Below, in pieces: positions 49,297-57,109 of a stretch of DNA of 64,000 nucleotides. The DNA is taken from NCBI GenBank assembly GCA_951812975.1, contig CATOTC010000001.1, positions 248,001 through 312,000 of the forward strand. Direction: 5' to 3'. The position numbers and the translations under genes were made by a program. Each line of letters opens with the position of its first letter. The first letter of the stretch is position 1. The stretch comes from an uncultured Acidimicrobiales bacterium. GTDB taxonomy: Bacteria > Actinomycetota > Acidimicrobiia > Acidimicrobiales > Aldehydirespiratoraceae. The notes below the pieces were generated by a model that had not been told where the DNA came from, made no database searches, and was given only the letters and a program-made list of their open reading frames with translations.

Positions 49297-49944
49297 ATGA
49301 GCATCGTTTTGGATCAGGCGGCCCTCAATACCGACCTCGCCGCTAGCAGCGCTCTTTCGACATTGCACTGGGCGCAACAGGAGTTTGGGAAGGATATGTG
49401 TCTGCTGTCGTCGATGCAGGATGCGGTTCTGATCGATCTCGCGATGCAGGTGTCGCCGGCTATTGACATCGTTTTTCTAGACACGGGATACCACTTCACC
49501 GAAACCTGGGACACGCTGTCGATGGTCGAACAGCGCTACGACGTCACCGTCAAGGTGATCAGCGCGCCTGCGAAGAGGACCCGGGGTTCCGTCCGTCCGG
49601 GAGAGTGCTGCGACGTAAAGGCCTCTCTCCTCGACGAGGTGCTGAGACACCGCAGAGCGTGGCTCACGGGAGCGCGCCGAGCCGAAACGGAAACCCGTGC
49701 TCGACTAGAACTGGTTTCTACCGATCGACGCAACAAGACCAAGATCTGCCCGCTCGCTCAGTGGAGCGACGAGGACGTCACGCGTTACGTCCAGACCCAC
49801 GATGTCATCACCAACCCGTTGATCGTTCAGGGCTACCCATCCATCGGCTGCGCGATCTGCACGACAAAGCCGCTTCAAGATGCCCACCCACGAAGCGGGC
49901 GTTGGAGTGGTACCCCAAGAACGGAGTGCGGCCTCCACCTCTGA
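49297..49944 (+). CDS. cysH: Adenylylsulfate / phosphoadenylylsulfate reductase (CysH family)
   Basis: This 215-aa assimilatory reductase converts APS (or PAPS) to sulfite. It has the PP-loop SALSTLHWAQQEFGKDMCLLSS (about 20-42), the Fe-S cysteines in GECCDVK (about 104-105) and GCAICT (about 184-187), WLTGARRAETETRA, and the C-terminal catalytic RWSGTPRTECGLHL. The presence of CC and CxxC indicates the [4Fe-4S] APS-reductase form. The start MSIVLDQAAL is an internal ATG; the ORF opens 16 codons earlier. No sulfite reductase or ATP sulfurylase gene is nearby. Confidence 0.93.
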   Translation: MSIVLDQAALNTDLAASSALSTLHWAQQEFGKDMCLLSSMQDAVLIDLAMQVSPAIDIVFLDTGYHFTETWDTLSMVEQRYDVTVKVISAPAKRTRGSVRPGECCDVKASLLDEVLRHRRAWLTGARRAETETRARLELVSTDRRNKTKICPLAQWSDEDVTRYVQTHDVITNPLIVQGYPSIGCAICTTKPLQDAHPRSGRWSGTPRTECGLHL

Positions 49945-50008
49945 GAACGCCCGCAATAGCGGTACCGCGGTGGGTCGGTCCCGCCGACAAGACGGTGTCC
50001 GCGGGCCG

Positions 50009-50974
50009 TTACTGCTGTTGCGCGGCTTGTTGCTGTCGGTCTGAGGTTCGAACCGGGGTGGGGACGCTCAGCGGGGCGCTCGGCTTGCTCACCGGTTGGG
50101 CGGGAGCGAAGCCGGTCTGTCTGGAGATCAACACCTCGGCGTCGACCACGGCGACTCCAGAGCCGGTGAACACTCCCCGGACCGGGGGCACGTCGCCATA
50201 GTCACGACCGCAGCCGATCACCACATGACGCTCGCCGGCCTCACCCCCGTTGGTGGGATCAAGCGCCCACCAGCCCCAACCGGGCACTGCGACCTCGATC
50301 CAGGCGTGGGTCTGCACGCTCACGAGGTCCCCTTGGTCTGCGTCCAGCGCGGTCTCATCGGCGGCGAACAGGTAGCCCGAGACATAACGGGCCGGCACAC
50401 CCACGCTGCGCAGCATCCCCAACGCCAGGTGGGCGAAATCCTGGCAGACGCCCGCGCCCCCGTCGATCAACTCCGGGAGCGTCACGCCGATGTCGGTCGA
50501 GTCCTGCCGGTAGAGCAGCGCCGCTCGCACATCCGCGACCACCGCTAAGACCATCTTCGGAACCGATTCGGCTCCCGCAACCGCTGAAGCGGCCCGCTGT
50601 TCGACAACGTCGCCACTGGCCCAACCCACATGCTGCGACGGGACCAGATACTCCAGGTGTGCTGAGCGGAAGTCCTCCTCGGTCAACGTTGAGGGGTCGG
50701 GCGCGACCGACGGTGTCGATCGCGGTGCAGTCTCCACTTGCGCCTCCGCCAACAACTCCAACTCGGTGTGGCTGCTGCGCAAACCGACATGTTCCACGAC
50801 GGTGTCCCAGTAGTCGAGGACGGAGAGCAAGTTCAGCACGGGGCGTGACGTCAGCTGGTACGACAGCACCCGCTGGTGCTCATCGTCACGGGGCCGAACC
50901 CGCACCTCGTTCTGCGACTCCGTCACAGGCTCGGAGTAGCGGAAGTGCATCCTGTAGGAGATTCCGAGTCTCAC
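50009..50974 (-). CDS. Bacterial transglutaminase-like cysteine protease
   Basis: This 321-aa protein has an N-terminal beta-rich domain (ISYRMHFRYSEPVTESQNEVRVRP) and the transglutaminase core with the catalytic Cys in AGVCQDFAHLALGMLR (about 178), His in QTHAWIEVAVP (about 221) and Asp in WALDPTNG (about 237). The C-terminus is Pro/Ser/Gln-rich and ends QQQAAQQQ. No signal peptide is seen. The GTG at 50974 has GGAGGG eight bases upstream. It is the last gene of the ATP-grasp/alpha-E/transglutaminase operon, matching mycobacterial Rv2409c. Confidence 0.9.
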   Translation of the reverse strand: MRLGISYRMHFRYSEPVTESQNEVRVRPRDDEHQRVLSYQLTSRPVLNLLSVLDYWDTVVEHVGLRSSHTELELLAEAQVETAPRSTPSVAPDPSTLTEEDFRSAHLEYLVPSQHVGWASGDVVEQRAASAVAGAESVPKMVLAVVADVRAALLYRQDSTDIGVTLPELIDGGAGVCQDFAHLALGMLRSVGVPARYVSGYLFAADETALDADQGDLVSVQTHAWIEVAVPGWGWWALDPTNGGEAGERHVVIGCGRDYGDVPPVRGVFTGSGVAVVDAEVLISRQTGFAPAQPVSKPSAPLSVPTPVRTSDRQQQAAQQQ

Positions 50975-51008
50975 CGCGAAGACCCTCCGTCGACCGCTTC
51001 GATCAGAC

Positions 51009-51989
51009 TCACGGCTTCGCCCCATCGCTGATCTGGCCCGGTCGCAGATACTGGGAACGAGGTGCAGCAGCCATGGTCTGCGGCGGAGCGATTCCTTCCT
51101 GAACCTCGTTGGCCACCTCCGCCAACTCTCTGCCGAAATCCAACAACGCGGGTACCGGCGCCGAAACCATGGCCTCGGACAGATCGCCGAACTCGAGACG
51201 GGAGCGCAGCAGGGCGGTCCTGCGGCGCGGGCGATCCAACGCCTCGGCCCCCGATGCCAGATCGGCGAGACATTCCTGCGCGCGGACCAGACAGGAGAAC
51301 ACCGAGCGGGGCAGATCGTCGGCGTGCAGCAGGTAGCGAACCACCCCGTGGAAGTCTGGGGCGCTGCCATGCTGGCGGTGATAGGCCTGCAGCGAACTGG
51401 TCAGACGCAGCATCCGTCCGGCGTCCAGGGATCCCCGCGGGTCGCTGTGGCTGGCCTCGAGAAGACCCACCGTGAAGATCGAGCGCTCCAGCATCCGGCC
51501 CACCACCACGAACGCGTGCCCCTCATCACGTCGCATGCCCTCGTTGAGCACCCCTGAGATGGCCAAGCAGGCCCGTCTGACCATAAGAAGAACCTCGTGC
51601 AGGTCGCTCGGCGTGTTCTCGTGGCCGAGGAACGGGAACCTGAGATACAGCCCGTTCGCCTCCTCCCAGAGTTCGATCGGAATGCGGTCCCGGACCGAGC
51701 GAAGGTTCTCGCGCACCGCCACGATCGACGACACCATCGAGCCCGGATTGTCGCGGTCCGACAACAGGAAAGCGACCAGCTGCGGTCTGCTGTCGAGCGG
51801 GCCGACTGCCTGCAGTTCGTCGGTGAGACCCAGGGTCCTGACCAGCAACTCGCCCTCGGCGCGGGCATCATCCGCGCGCAGCCCGGTGATCGAGTCTGCC
51901 GCGTAGCTGAGGCACCTCGAGATCGTCTCAGCGCGTTCGAGGTAACGGCCCGTCCACAGAAGCGCCTCGGCGTGGCGAGCCAGAATCAT
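51009..51989 (-). CDS. Alpha-E domain protein (DUF403)
   Basis: This 326-aa all-helical protein begins MILARHAEALLWTGRYLERAE and contains NPGSMVSSIVAVRENLRSVRDRIPIELWE and HGVVRYLLHADDLPRSVFSCL, the conserved blocks of the alpha-E family. The family is always found with circularly permuted ATP-grasp and transglutaminase genes (mycobacterial Rv2410c). Its biochemical role is unproven. The ATG overlaps the ATP-grasp stop by 4 bp. Confidence 0.92.
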   Translation of the reverse strand: MILARHAEALLWTGRYLERAETISRCLSYAADSITGLRADDARAEGELLVRTLGLTDELQAVGPLDSRPQLVAFLLSDRDNPGSMVSSIVAVRENLRSVRDRIPIELWEEANGLYLRFPFLGHENTPSDLHEVLLMVRRACLAISGVLNEGMRRDEGHAFVVVGRMLERSIFTVGLLEASHSDPRGSLDAGRMLRLTSSLQAYHRQHGSAPDFHGVVRYLLHADDLPRSVFSCLVRAQECLADLASGAEALDRPRRRTALLRSRLEFGDLSEAMVSAPVPALLDFGRELAEVANEVQEGIAPPQTMAAAPRSQYLRPGQISDGAKP

Positions 51990-53473
51990 GGCGAATCGTG
52001 GGCCAGCACCCAGGTGTCCTTGGAACCGCCGCCCTTGGATGAGTTCACGATCAACGACCCGCGCCGCATGGCCACTCGGGTGAGACCGCCCGGGAACACC
52101 TCGGTGGTCTCGCCGGTCAGAATGAAGGGTCGCAGATCCAGATGCCGGGACTCCAGACGGTCGTCCGCGAAGGCGGGCAGCGTGGAGAGCTGCACCAGTT
52201 CCTGAACGATCCACTCGCGGGGCTCGGCCTCGATCTGGGACCGGGCCGCTGCGAGTTCCTGCTCGGTGGCGTGGGGGCCGATCAACACACCGGTGCCGCC
52301 TGATTCGCCGACTGGTTTGGCCACGAGTTCGTCGAGTCTGTTGAGCGCCTCGGCCCGCTGTTCGGGATCCCACATCATGTATGTGGTTACGTTGTCGATG
52401 ATCGGCTCTGCACCGAGGTAGTAGCGGATGAGGTCTCCGACGTAGGGGTATACCGCCTTGTCGTCGACCACGCCGTTGCCCAAGGCGTTGCAGACCGAGA
52501 CGTTGCCCGCGCGCAGCGCTCCGAGCAGGCCCGGCACGCCCAGCGCCGAGTCGGGCCGAAACGACACCGGATCCAGGAAGTCGTCATCGATCCGGCGGTA
52601 GATCACGTCCACTCTCACCAGCCCCTCGATGGTGCGGGAGTAGACGGTGTGGTCGTCGACCACCAGGTCGCGGCCCTCCACCAGTTCCACGCCCATGGAG
52701 CGGGCGAGGAAGGCGTGTTCGAAGTACGCAGAGTTGAAGATGCCCGGTGTCAGCACCACGATGTGGGGGGAGTCCCGCCCGTCGGGTGCCATCGACTCCA
52801 GGGTGGTGCGCAGCATGGGGGCGTACTGCTCGGCGGGTTGCACCGCGTGGTCGTCGAACAGCCAGGTGCAGACCTTCGCCATAGCCGCGCGGTTCTCGAC
52901 CACATAGGAGATACCGCTGGGGTTGCGGAGGTTGTCCTCCAGCACCCGGTAGCGGCCGTCAGCGCCGCGCACCACATCGATCCCTGCGATGTTGCAGTGC
53001 GCGTTGTGCGGGACCCTGATCCCGACCGCGTTGCGTTCGAATCCCTGCGAGGACACCACCAGCCAGCGAGGCACCACCCCGTCGGCCAGGGCCTCGCCGT
53101 CACCGTTGTAGAAGTCCGCCAGGAAGCAGTTGAGCGCGGCCACCCGCTGGCTCAGGCCGCGGGCCAGTTCGTCCCACTCGGCCGCGGCGATCAGGCGGGG
53201 GAAGAGGTCCATCGGCCAGATCCGCTCTGTGCCCTCCTCCTCGCTGTAGACGGTGAAGGTGATCCCTTGGCGCCGGAACTCTTCGGCGACGAGCTTCTCG
53301 AGGCGCCGCAGTTCAGTGACTCCGAGGTCGCGGAACCGCTCGACGATCCGGGTGTAGGCGCTGCGGACCGATCCGTCGGGTTCGAACACCTCGTCGTAGG
53401 CTCGACTCGCGTCGTATTCGTCCAGAAGCCCGGTGCCCGGTCCCGAAAACCCGTCTCCGCTCACGTCCGCCAT
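51986..53473 (-). CDS. Circularly permuted ATP-grasp protein
   Basis: The 495-aa product matches the circularly permuted ATP-grasp type 2 family (mycobacterial Rv2411c): FPRLIAAAEWDELARGLSQRVAALNCFL, IAGIDVVRGADGRYRVLEDNLRNPSGISY, VVLTPGIFNSAYFEHAFLARSMGVELVEGRDL and IRYYLGAEPIIDNVTTYM are its main blocks. Such enzymes form amide bonds between carboxylates and amines using ATP. With alpha-E and transglutaminase-fold partners it may synthesise and trim a peptide-like product. The ATG at 53473 is chosen over 53524. About 220 bp of non-coding sequence upstream should contain its promoter. Confidence 0.92.
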   Translation of the reverse strand: MADVSGDGFSGPGTGLLDEYDASRAYDEVFEPDGSVRSAYTRIVERFRDLGVTELRRLEKLVAEEFRRQGITFTVYSEEEGTERIWPMDLFPRLIAAAEWDELARGLSQRVAALNCFLADFYNGDGEALADGVVPRWLVVSSQGFERNAVGIRVPHNAHCNIAGIDVVRGADGRYRVLEDNLRNPSGISYVVENRAAMAKVCTWLFDDHAVQPAEQYAPMLRTTLESMAPDGRDSPHIVVLTPGIFNSAYFEHAFLARSMGVELVEGRDLVVDDHTVYSRTIEGLVRVDVIYRRIDDDFLDPVSFRPDSALGVPGLLGALRAGNVSVCNALGNGVVDDKAVYPYVGDLIRYYLGAEPIIDNVTTYMMWDPEQRAEALNRLDELVAKPVGESGGTGVLIGPHATEQELAAARSQIEAEPREWIVQELVQLSTLPAFADDRLESRHLDLRPFILTGETTEVFPGGLTRVAMRRGSLIVNSSKGGGSKDTWVLAHDSP

Positions 53474-53691
53474 GCTAACCGCTAAGGTCCGCACACAAGT
53501 AGAGGCGGAGGGCGCTCCGACCAAGCACTCAGTGTTATGGTCAAGGTCCAGTGTTCAAGGCCTTCGCGAACTCATGCGTTTCCGGTTATGCAATCGAACC
53601 GGCCACTTGGACGTACTCGATACTCATTGCATACACGCTGGAATCTAGAGTTCTTGGCCCCAGTGGTCACCGAACGCCACTCGGTCTAGAG
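53474..53691. promoter_or_regulatory. Non-coding region upstream of the ATP-grasp operon
   Basis: No gene is supported in this 218-bp stretch. It should contain the promoter of the ATP-grasp operon, but I cannot point to a clear -35/-10 pair. It ends at the terminal repeat of an IS630-type remnant. Confidence 0.35.
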
Positions 53692-53955
53692 CTAGTGGTC
53701 CGTCGCGGTCTTGGTTAAGGCGGCTCGTCCTCGTTTGACTTTGGTGATGATGTTGTTGGCGGGTTGGGTCCAGGCGAGGGGTTGGGGGTTGTCGTTCCAG
53801 TTCTGGGCCCAGGTGTCGATGGTGTCGGTGAGGTCGGCTATGGAGTGGTAGCTGTTGTTGGTGAGGGCTTTGCGGGTGAGCACCGAGAACCAGGCCTCGA
53901 TGAGGTTGAGCCAGGGGGCTGATGTGGGGGTGAAGTGCAGGTGCCAGCGCTGTTT
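53692..53955 (-). pseudogene. IS630-family transposase, 3' remnant
   Basis: The minus strand encodes only the C-terminal part of an IS630-type DDE transposase: RWHLHFTPTSAPWLNLIEAWFSVLTRKAL, which includes the last catalytic Glu, then about 60 more residues ending TATDH. The frame breaks upstream near 53956, where the sequence no longer matches. The stop codon TAG is formed by the last base of the element's repeat and the TA target dinucleotide (53692-53694). The same tip sequence CTAGTGGTCCGTCGC recurs at 63431. Confidence 0.88.
53693..53955. mobile_element. IS630-type insertion sequence remnant
   Basis: The intact end begins after a TA at 53693-53694 with GTGGTCCGTCGC, identical to the end of the IS630 element starting at 63432. 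Only about 260 bp remain; the other end and most of the transposase are gone. An unexplained 96-bp segment (53956-54051) separates it from the IS3 element. Confidence 0.8.
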
Positions 53956-54120
53956 TCTCGGAAGACCGTTACTACGATGCGGTTAGGTATCTCGGTCTGC
54001 CTTGACGGTCGTCACAGTGGTAACGTCACGCTCGCAGGAGAGGATGTGGCATGACCCCCTGAGACTGGTCCACGTGTTGTGTGAGTCCGTTGTCCAGTAT
54101 TGCTGGATGGAAGGAGGATC

Positions 54121-54408
54121 ATGATTATGGCGAGGCGCAGGAGGCATACGCCTGAGCAGATTGTGCGTAAGTTGCGGGAGGCGGACCGGCTTTTGGGTGA
54201 GGGCGCGGTGATCGCGGATGTGGCGCGGCGTTTGGAGGTGTCTGAGCAGACGTTTCATCGGTGGCGCAACCAGTACGGCGGTTTGAAGGCTGATGATGTG
54301 AAACGGCTCAAGGCGCTGGAGGTCGAGAACGCCCGGTTGAAGCGGATCGTGGCCGACAAGGAGCTCGAGATCGATGCTTTGCGGGAGATCAGCAGGACAA
54401 AATGGTGA
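54121..54408 (+). CDS. IS3-family transposase OrfA
   Basis: The ~95-aa product is a helix-turn-helix DNA-binding protein followed by a leucine-zipper region: HTPEQIVRKLREADRLL, DVARRLEVSEQTFHRWRNQYGG and LKALEVENARLKRIVADKELE. An upstream ATG at 54100 gives a longer form, but GGAAGGAGG lies directly before 54121. The ORF ends seven bases inside OrfB at AAAATGG; OrfB can be made by -1 slippage on the A-run or from its own ATG. Confidence 0.92.
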   Translation: MIMARRRRHTPEQIVRKLREADRLLGEGAVIADVARRLEVSEQTFHRWRNQYGGLKADDVKRLKALEVENARLKRIVADKELEIDALREISRTKW

Positions 54409-55262
54409 GCCCGTCACAGCGGCGCGGAGCTGTTGAGATGCTTCAGCAGCGGCTGGGGGTGTCGCAGCGGCGGGCTTGTCAGATCGTGGGCCAGCACCGC
54501 TCGACGCAGCGTTATCAGGCGAAGGTGACAGACCCGGACCGGGACTTGCGAGCAGAGCTGCGCGGTTTCGCTGAGAGGCGTCCGCGCTGGGGGTATCGGC
54601 GAGCGCATGCGGTGCTGGGGCGGCGGGGGTGGGTGGTGAACCGCAAGAAGGTCCAGCGTCTGTGGCGAGAGGAGGGCCTTCGGGTTCCGCCAAAGCGGCG
54701 CAAACGCCGGCGTGTCGGCGACTCTGATATTGACGCCGGTGTGCTTGAAGCTGAGCGGCCCGATCATGTGTGGGCGCTGGACTTCCAGTTCGACGTCACC
54801 GCGGCGGGTCGCAGGTTCAAGATCTTGCATGTGCTTGACGAGTTCACCCGGGAGTCCCTCGCCGATGTCGTCGATTACAGCATCGACGCGGACGCGACGG
54901 TGGCGTGTTTGGACAAAGTCGCCTCTGTGCGGGGTTGTGCCCCGGAGTTCGTGCGCTGCGACAACGGACCCGAACTCACCGCAAACGCGCTGCGCGACTG
55001 GTGCCGGTTCACCAACACGAACACGAGCTACATCGACCCCGGGTCGCCCTGGCAGAACCCCTGGGTCGAGTCCTACAGCAGCCGAATGCGCGACGAACTC
55101 TTGGCGATCGAGCAGTTCGACAGCCTCCTGGAGGCCCAAGTACTTGTCGCCGACTGGAGAAACGACTACAACACATACCGCCCCCACTCCGCGCTCGGGA
55201 TGCTCACACCAGCCCATTACGCGGACCAATGGGCGAACAACAACCAGACAAAACTCTCATAA
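54402..55262 (+). CDS. IS3-family transposase OrfB (DDE integrase core)
   Basis: The 286-aa OrfB has an N-terminal HTH_21-type domain (WGYRRAHAVLGRRG) and a complete rve integrase core with the catalytic triad Asp in HVWALDFQFD (about 126), Asp in VRCDNGPEL (about 186) and Glu in PWVESYSSRMRDELL (about 222), followed by YNTYRPHSALG. It appears intact and the element may be active. Confidence 0.94.
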   Translation: MVSPSQRRGAVEMLQQRLGVSQRRACQIVGQHRSTQRYQAKVTDPDRDLRAELRGFAERRPRWGYRRAHAVLGRRGWVVNRKKVQRLWREEGLRVPPKRRKRRRVGDSDIDAGVLEAERPDHVWALDFQFDVTAAGRRFKILHVLDEFTRESLADVVDYSIDADATVACLDKVASVRGCAPEFVRCDNGPELTANALRDWCRFTNTNTSYIDPGSPWQNPWVESYSSRMRDELLAIEQFDSLLEAQVLVADWRNDYNTYRPHSALGMLTPAHYADQWANNNQTKLS

Positions 55263-55299
55263 CAAGTGGACCAAAAAATGGGGTCCGGTCAGATGAACA

Positions 55300-55578
55300 A
55301 TGGCAACCATGCGACTAGAACAGGCGAACGAGCGTTCGAAGGTTTCGCTCGCGGTCAACTATTGTTCACTGGCGCTCAGTTTTCTCGCCTTTGCCTTCCT
55401 CACAGGGATAGCGATGACAATCTTGATAGCAACCGGCTTGTTGGATATCGGCTGGGACCGACTAATATCGGCTGGCATTTCCAGTTTCGCTATCGCCGCC
55501 ATATTGATGATCCCCGGTAAGTGGAGTCCCCGAGGGTTGTATTGTCGAATAACCAAGTCAATCGATACCCCAATGTGA
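55300..55578 (+). CDS. Hypothetical two-helix membrane protein next to the IS element
   Basis: The 92-aa frame encodes two hydrophobic segments (about residues 17-45 and 55-75) and has lower GC than its neighbours. It starts nine bases beyond the right end of the IS3 element, so the original promoter or 5' end may have been displaced. No family is recognised, and it may be a remnant. Confidence 0.4.
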   Translation: MATMRLEQANERSKVSLAVNYCSLALSFLAFAFLTGIAMTILIATGLLDIGWDRLISAGISSFAIAAILMIPGKWSPRGLYCRITKSIDTPM

Positions 55579-55624
55579 ACATGGGGAACCGGTTTAGTGG
55601 CTCTGTCTCGCGACATCACAACGG

Positions 55625-55710
55625 TGCCCGGGGTGGGATTTGAACCCACATGCTCCCGTAGGAGCCGGGGGGTTTAAGCCCCCTGCGTCTACCGATTCCG
55701 CCACCCGGGC
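55625..55710 (-). tRNA. tRNA-Leu (anticodon UAA)
   Basis: On the minus strand a class II tRNA folds with acceptor GCCCGGG/CCCGGGC, D-arm GGCGGAATCGGTAGACGC, anticodon stem-loop GGGGG-CTTAAAC-CCCCC (anticodon TAA at loop positions 34-36), a long variable arm (GGCTCCTACGGGAGC) and T-arm GTGGGTTCAAATCCCAC. The discriminator is A, as expected for leucine, and CCA is not encoded. The IS3 element lies about 330 bp away. Confidence 0.96.
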
Positions 55711-55734
55711 ATAGCCATACGGTAACGCCAAGGT

Positions 55735-56097
55735 TCAGATTGCCACCAGCTGTTTGCTCCGGTCTTCAACATCTGGTGCCGCAGTTGCCGCTCGTTCGGT
55801 GGAACTGTCGATGGCCAGCCACAGGGCGGCGCGGATGCGATCGGCTCGTGCTCCACTGAGGCCGTTGCCGACGACTATCCCTTCGATCATGTCGGACACG
55901 ACCGCGGGCCAGGGCCGACCCCGGAGTCGCACCGCGATCGTCGGCACGCCGCGGCGGCGCTTGATGGTCCGTTGCACTCCATCGACTCCCGGCGGTGACC
56001 GGAAGCACGGCACGACGAGCCCGCGCAGTCTCGCCGCTTGACCCAACGTGCGGGCCGCTGCGGCGAACTTGAGCGACGTGGCTTGCATGGCTCCCAT
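55735..56097 (-). CDS. Conserved-looking hypothetical protein
   Basis: The 120-aa protein starts MGAMQATSLKFAAAARTLG and is basic in its middle (VQRTIKRRRGVPTIAVRLRGRPWPAVVSDMIEGIVVGNGLSG). Strong third-position GC bias and the RGRPWPAVVSDMIEG stretch suggest a real gene. I cannot assign a domain. It is divergent from the nuclease gene 55 bp away; an open frame further upstream on this strand is only an antisense shadow. Confidence 0.6.
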   Translation of the reverse strand: MGAMQATSLKFAAAARTLGQAARLRGLVVPCFRSPPGVDGVQRTIKRRRGVPTIAVRLRGRPWPAVVSDMIEGIVVGNGLSGARADRIRAALWLAIDSSTERAATAAPDVEDRSKQLVAI

Positions 56098-56151
56098 GCT
56101 GTCATACCGGTGTGACACTCCAAGCGTGAGAGATGTGCCAAAGTGCAGGGC

Positions 56152-57099
56152 ATGGAGACTCCTGTCGAGTTGAACCCGGCGCAACAAGAAGTCGTCACCC
56201 TCCTCGGAGCAAAACCCGCCGAGCGGCCAGTGTTCGACGCGGGCCTGCGCACCGAACTGAAGGAGGCTGTCGAGCAGGGACTTGCGCCCCTCACCGAGCG
56301 GGCCAACAAGATCGACGACACCATATGGGTCTCGAAGCATGCCCTCGGACAGGTGATGGGCTGCGAGCGCAAATACCTCGCCGAAGAAGAAGCGCAATTC
56401 GAATGGTCGGTCCCCCTCGCCCGCGGTTCGGTCTCCCACAAGGCAATCGAGTTGTCCATCCACTGGCGTCGCGAACCAGAACCCTTGGCGCTCGTCGACG
56501 AGGCTCTGGGCCGTCTCACCGAATCAGACGACAGCCTCGGTGACTGGCTGCAGACCATCAGCGAGGCCGAGCGGGCAGAGTTGAGGGCCGAGAGCAACGA
56601 CCGGGTCGTCAAGTTCCTCGAATGCTTTCCGCCGCTGAAGACCGGGTGGCGGCCGGTCACCGAGAGCCGGCTCCGATACGAGGTCCACGACCAGTTCGCG
56701 TTCAGCGGCAAGGTCGACCTCACGCTGGGACACGCCGAAGGCACCCGAGCCGGGAAGGTGCTGATCGACCTCAAGACTGGTGGATTCTCCCCCCAGCACC
56801 TCGAAGACCTGCGCTTCTACGCGCTCATCGAGACCATCCGCCTTGGCACTCCCCCGCGGCGGATCGCCACCTACTACCTCGACCAGGGCAATTTCGTGCC
56901 CGAGGACGTCACCGAGGAGGTTCTGCATGCCGCGGCCGCTCGCCTGATCGACGGCACCACCAGAATCGTCGAAGTCCTGGGTGCCGAACGCGAACCGAAC
57001 CTCGTGGCCGGACCGGTCTGTCGCTGGTGCCCGGTGCTCGGCGACTGCGACGTGGGCAAACGCCATCTTGAAGTGGACGACGAAGACTCCGGCTGGTAG
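56152..57099 (+). CDS. PD-(D/E)XK nuclease-superfamily protein with C-terminal cysteines
   Basis: The 315-aa product has a RecB/Cas4-like nuclease core: FAFSGKVDLTLG (Asp about 187) and KVLIDLKTGGF (Asp-x-Lys about 204-206), then EDLRFYALIETI. The C-terminus has CRWCPVLGDCDVG, which with CERKYL near residue 65 could form the four-cysteine [4Fe-4S] cluster of AddB/Cas4-type nucleases. No cas genes or helicase are adjacent. It might serve in DNA repair. The start METPVE at 56152 is preferred to MQGMET. Confidence 0.85.
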   Translation: METPVELNPAQQEVVTLLGAKPAERPVFDAGLRTELKEAVEQGLAPLTERANKIDDTIWVSKHALGQVMGCERKYLAEEEAQFEWSVPLARGSVSHKAIELSIHWRREPEPLALVDEALGRLTESDDSLGDWLQTISEAERAELRAESNDRVVKFLECFPPLKTGWRPVTESRLRYEVHDQFAFSGKVDLTLGHAEGTRAGKVLIDLKTGGFSPQHLEDLRFYALIETIRLGTPPRRIATYYLDQGNFVPEDVTEEVLHAAAARLIDGTTRIVEVLGAEREPNLVAGPVCRWCPVLGDCDVGKRHLEVDDEDSGW

Positions 57100-57109
57100 C
57101 GGAAAAGGG

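Larger units (their letters stand above)
54052..55291 (+). mobile_element. IS3-family insertion sequence (about 1.24 kb)
   Basis: Two overlapping transposase ORFs lie between imperfect inverted ends. The left end reads TGACCCCCTGAGACTGGTCC and the reverse complement of the right end reads TGACCGGACCCC followed by TGGTCCAC; after a small indel both contain TGGTCCAC and TGTT. The ends have the TG...CA form. I see no convincing target duplication (left flank GGCA, right flank GATG), so the boundaries may be off by a few bases or the element may have recombined. Confidence 0.85.

Noticed and set aside
56152..57099. PD-(D/E)XK protein as a CRISPR Cas4
   Set aside because: The fold and cysteines fit, but there is no array or cas gene nearby and the N-terminal region is unlike Cas4; called only as a nuclease-superfamily protein.
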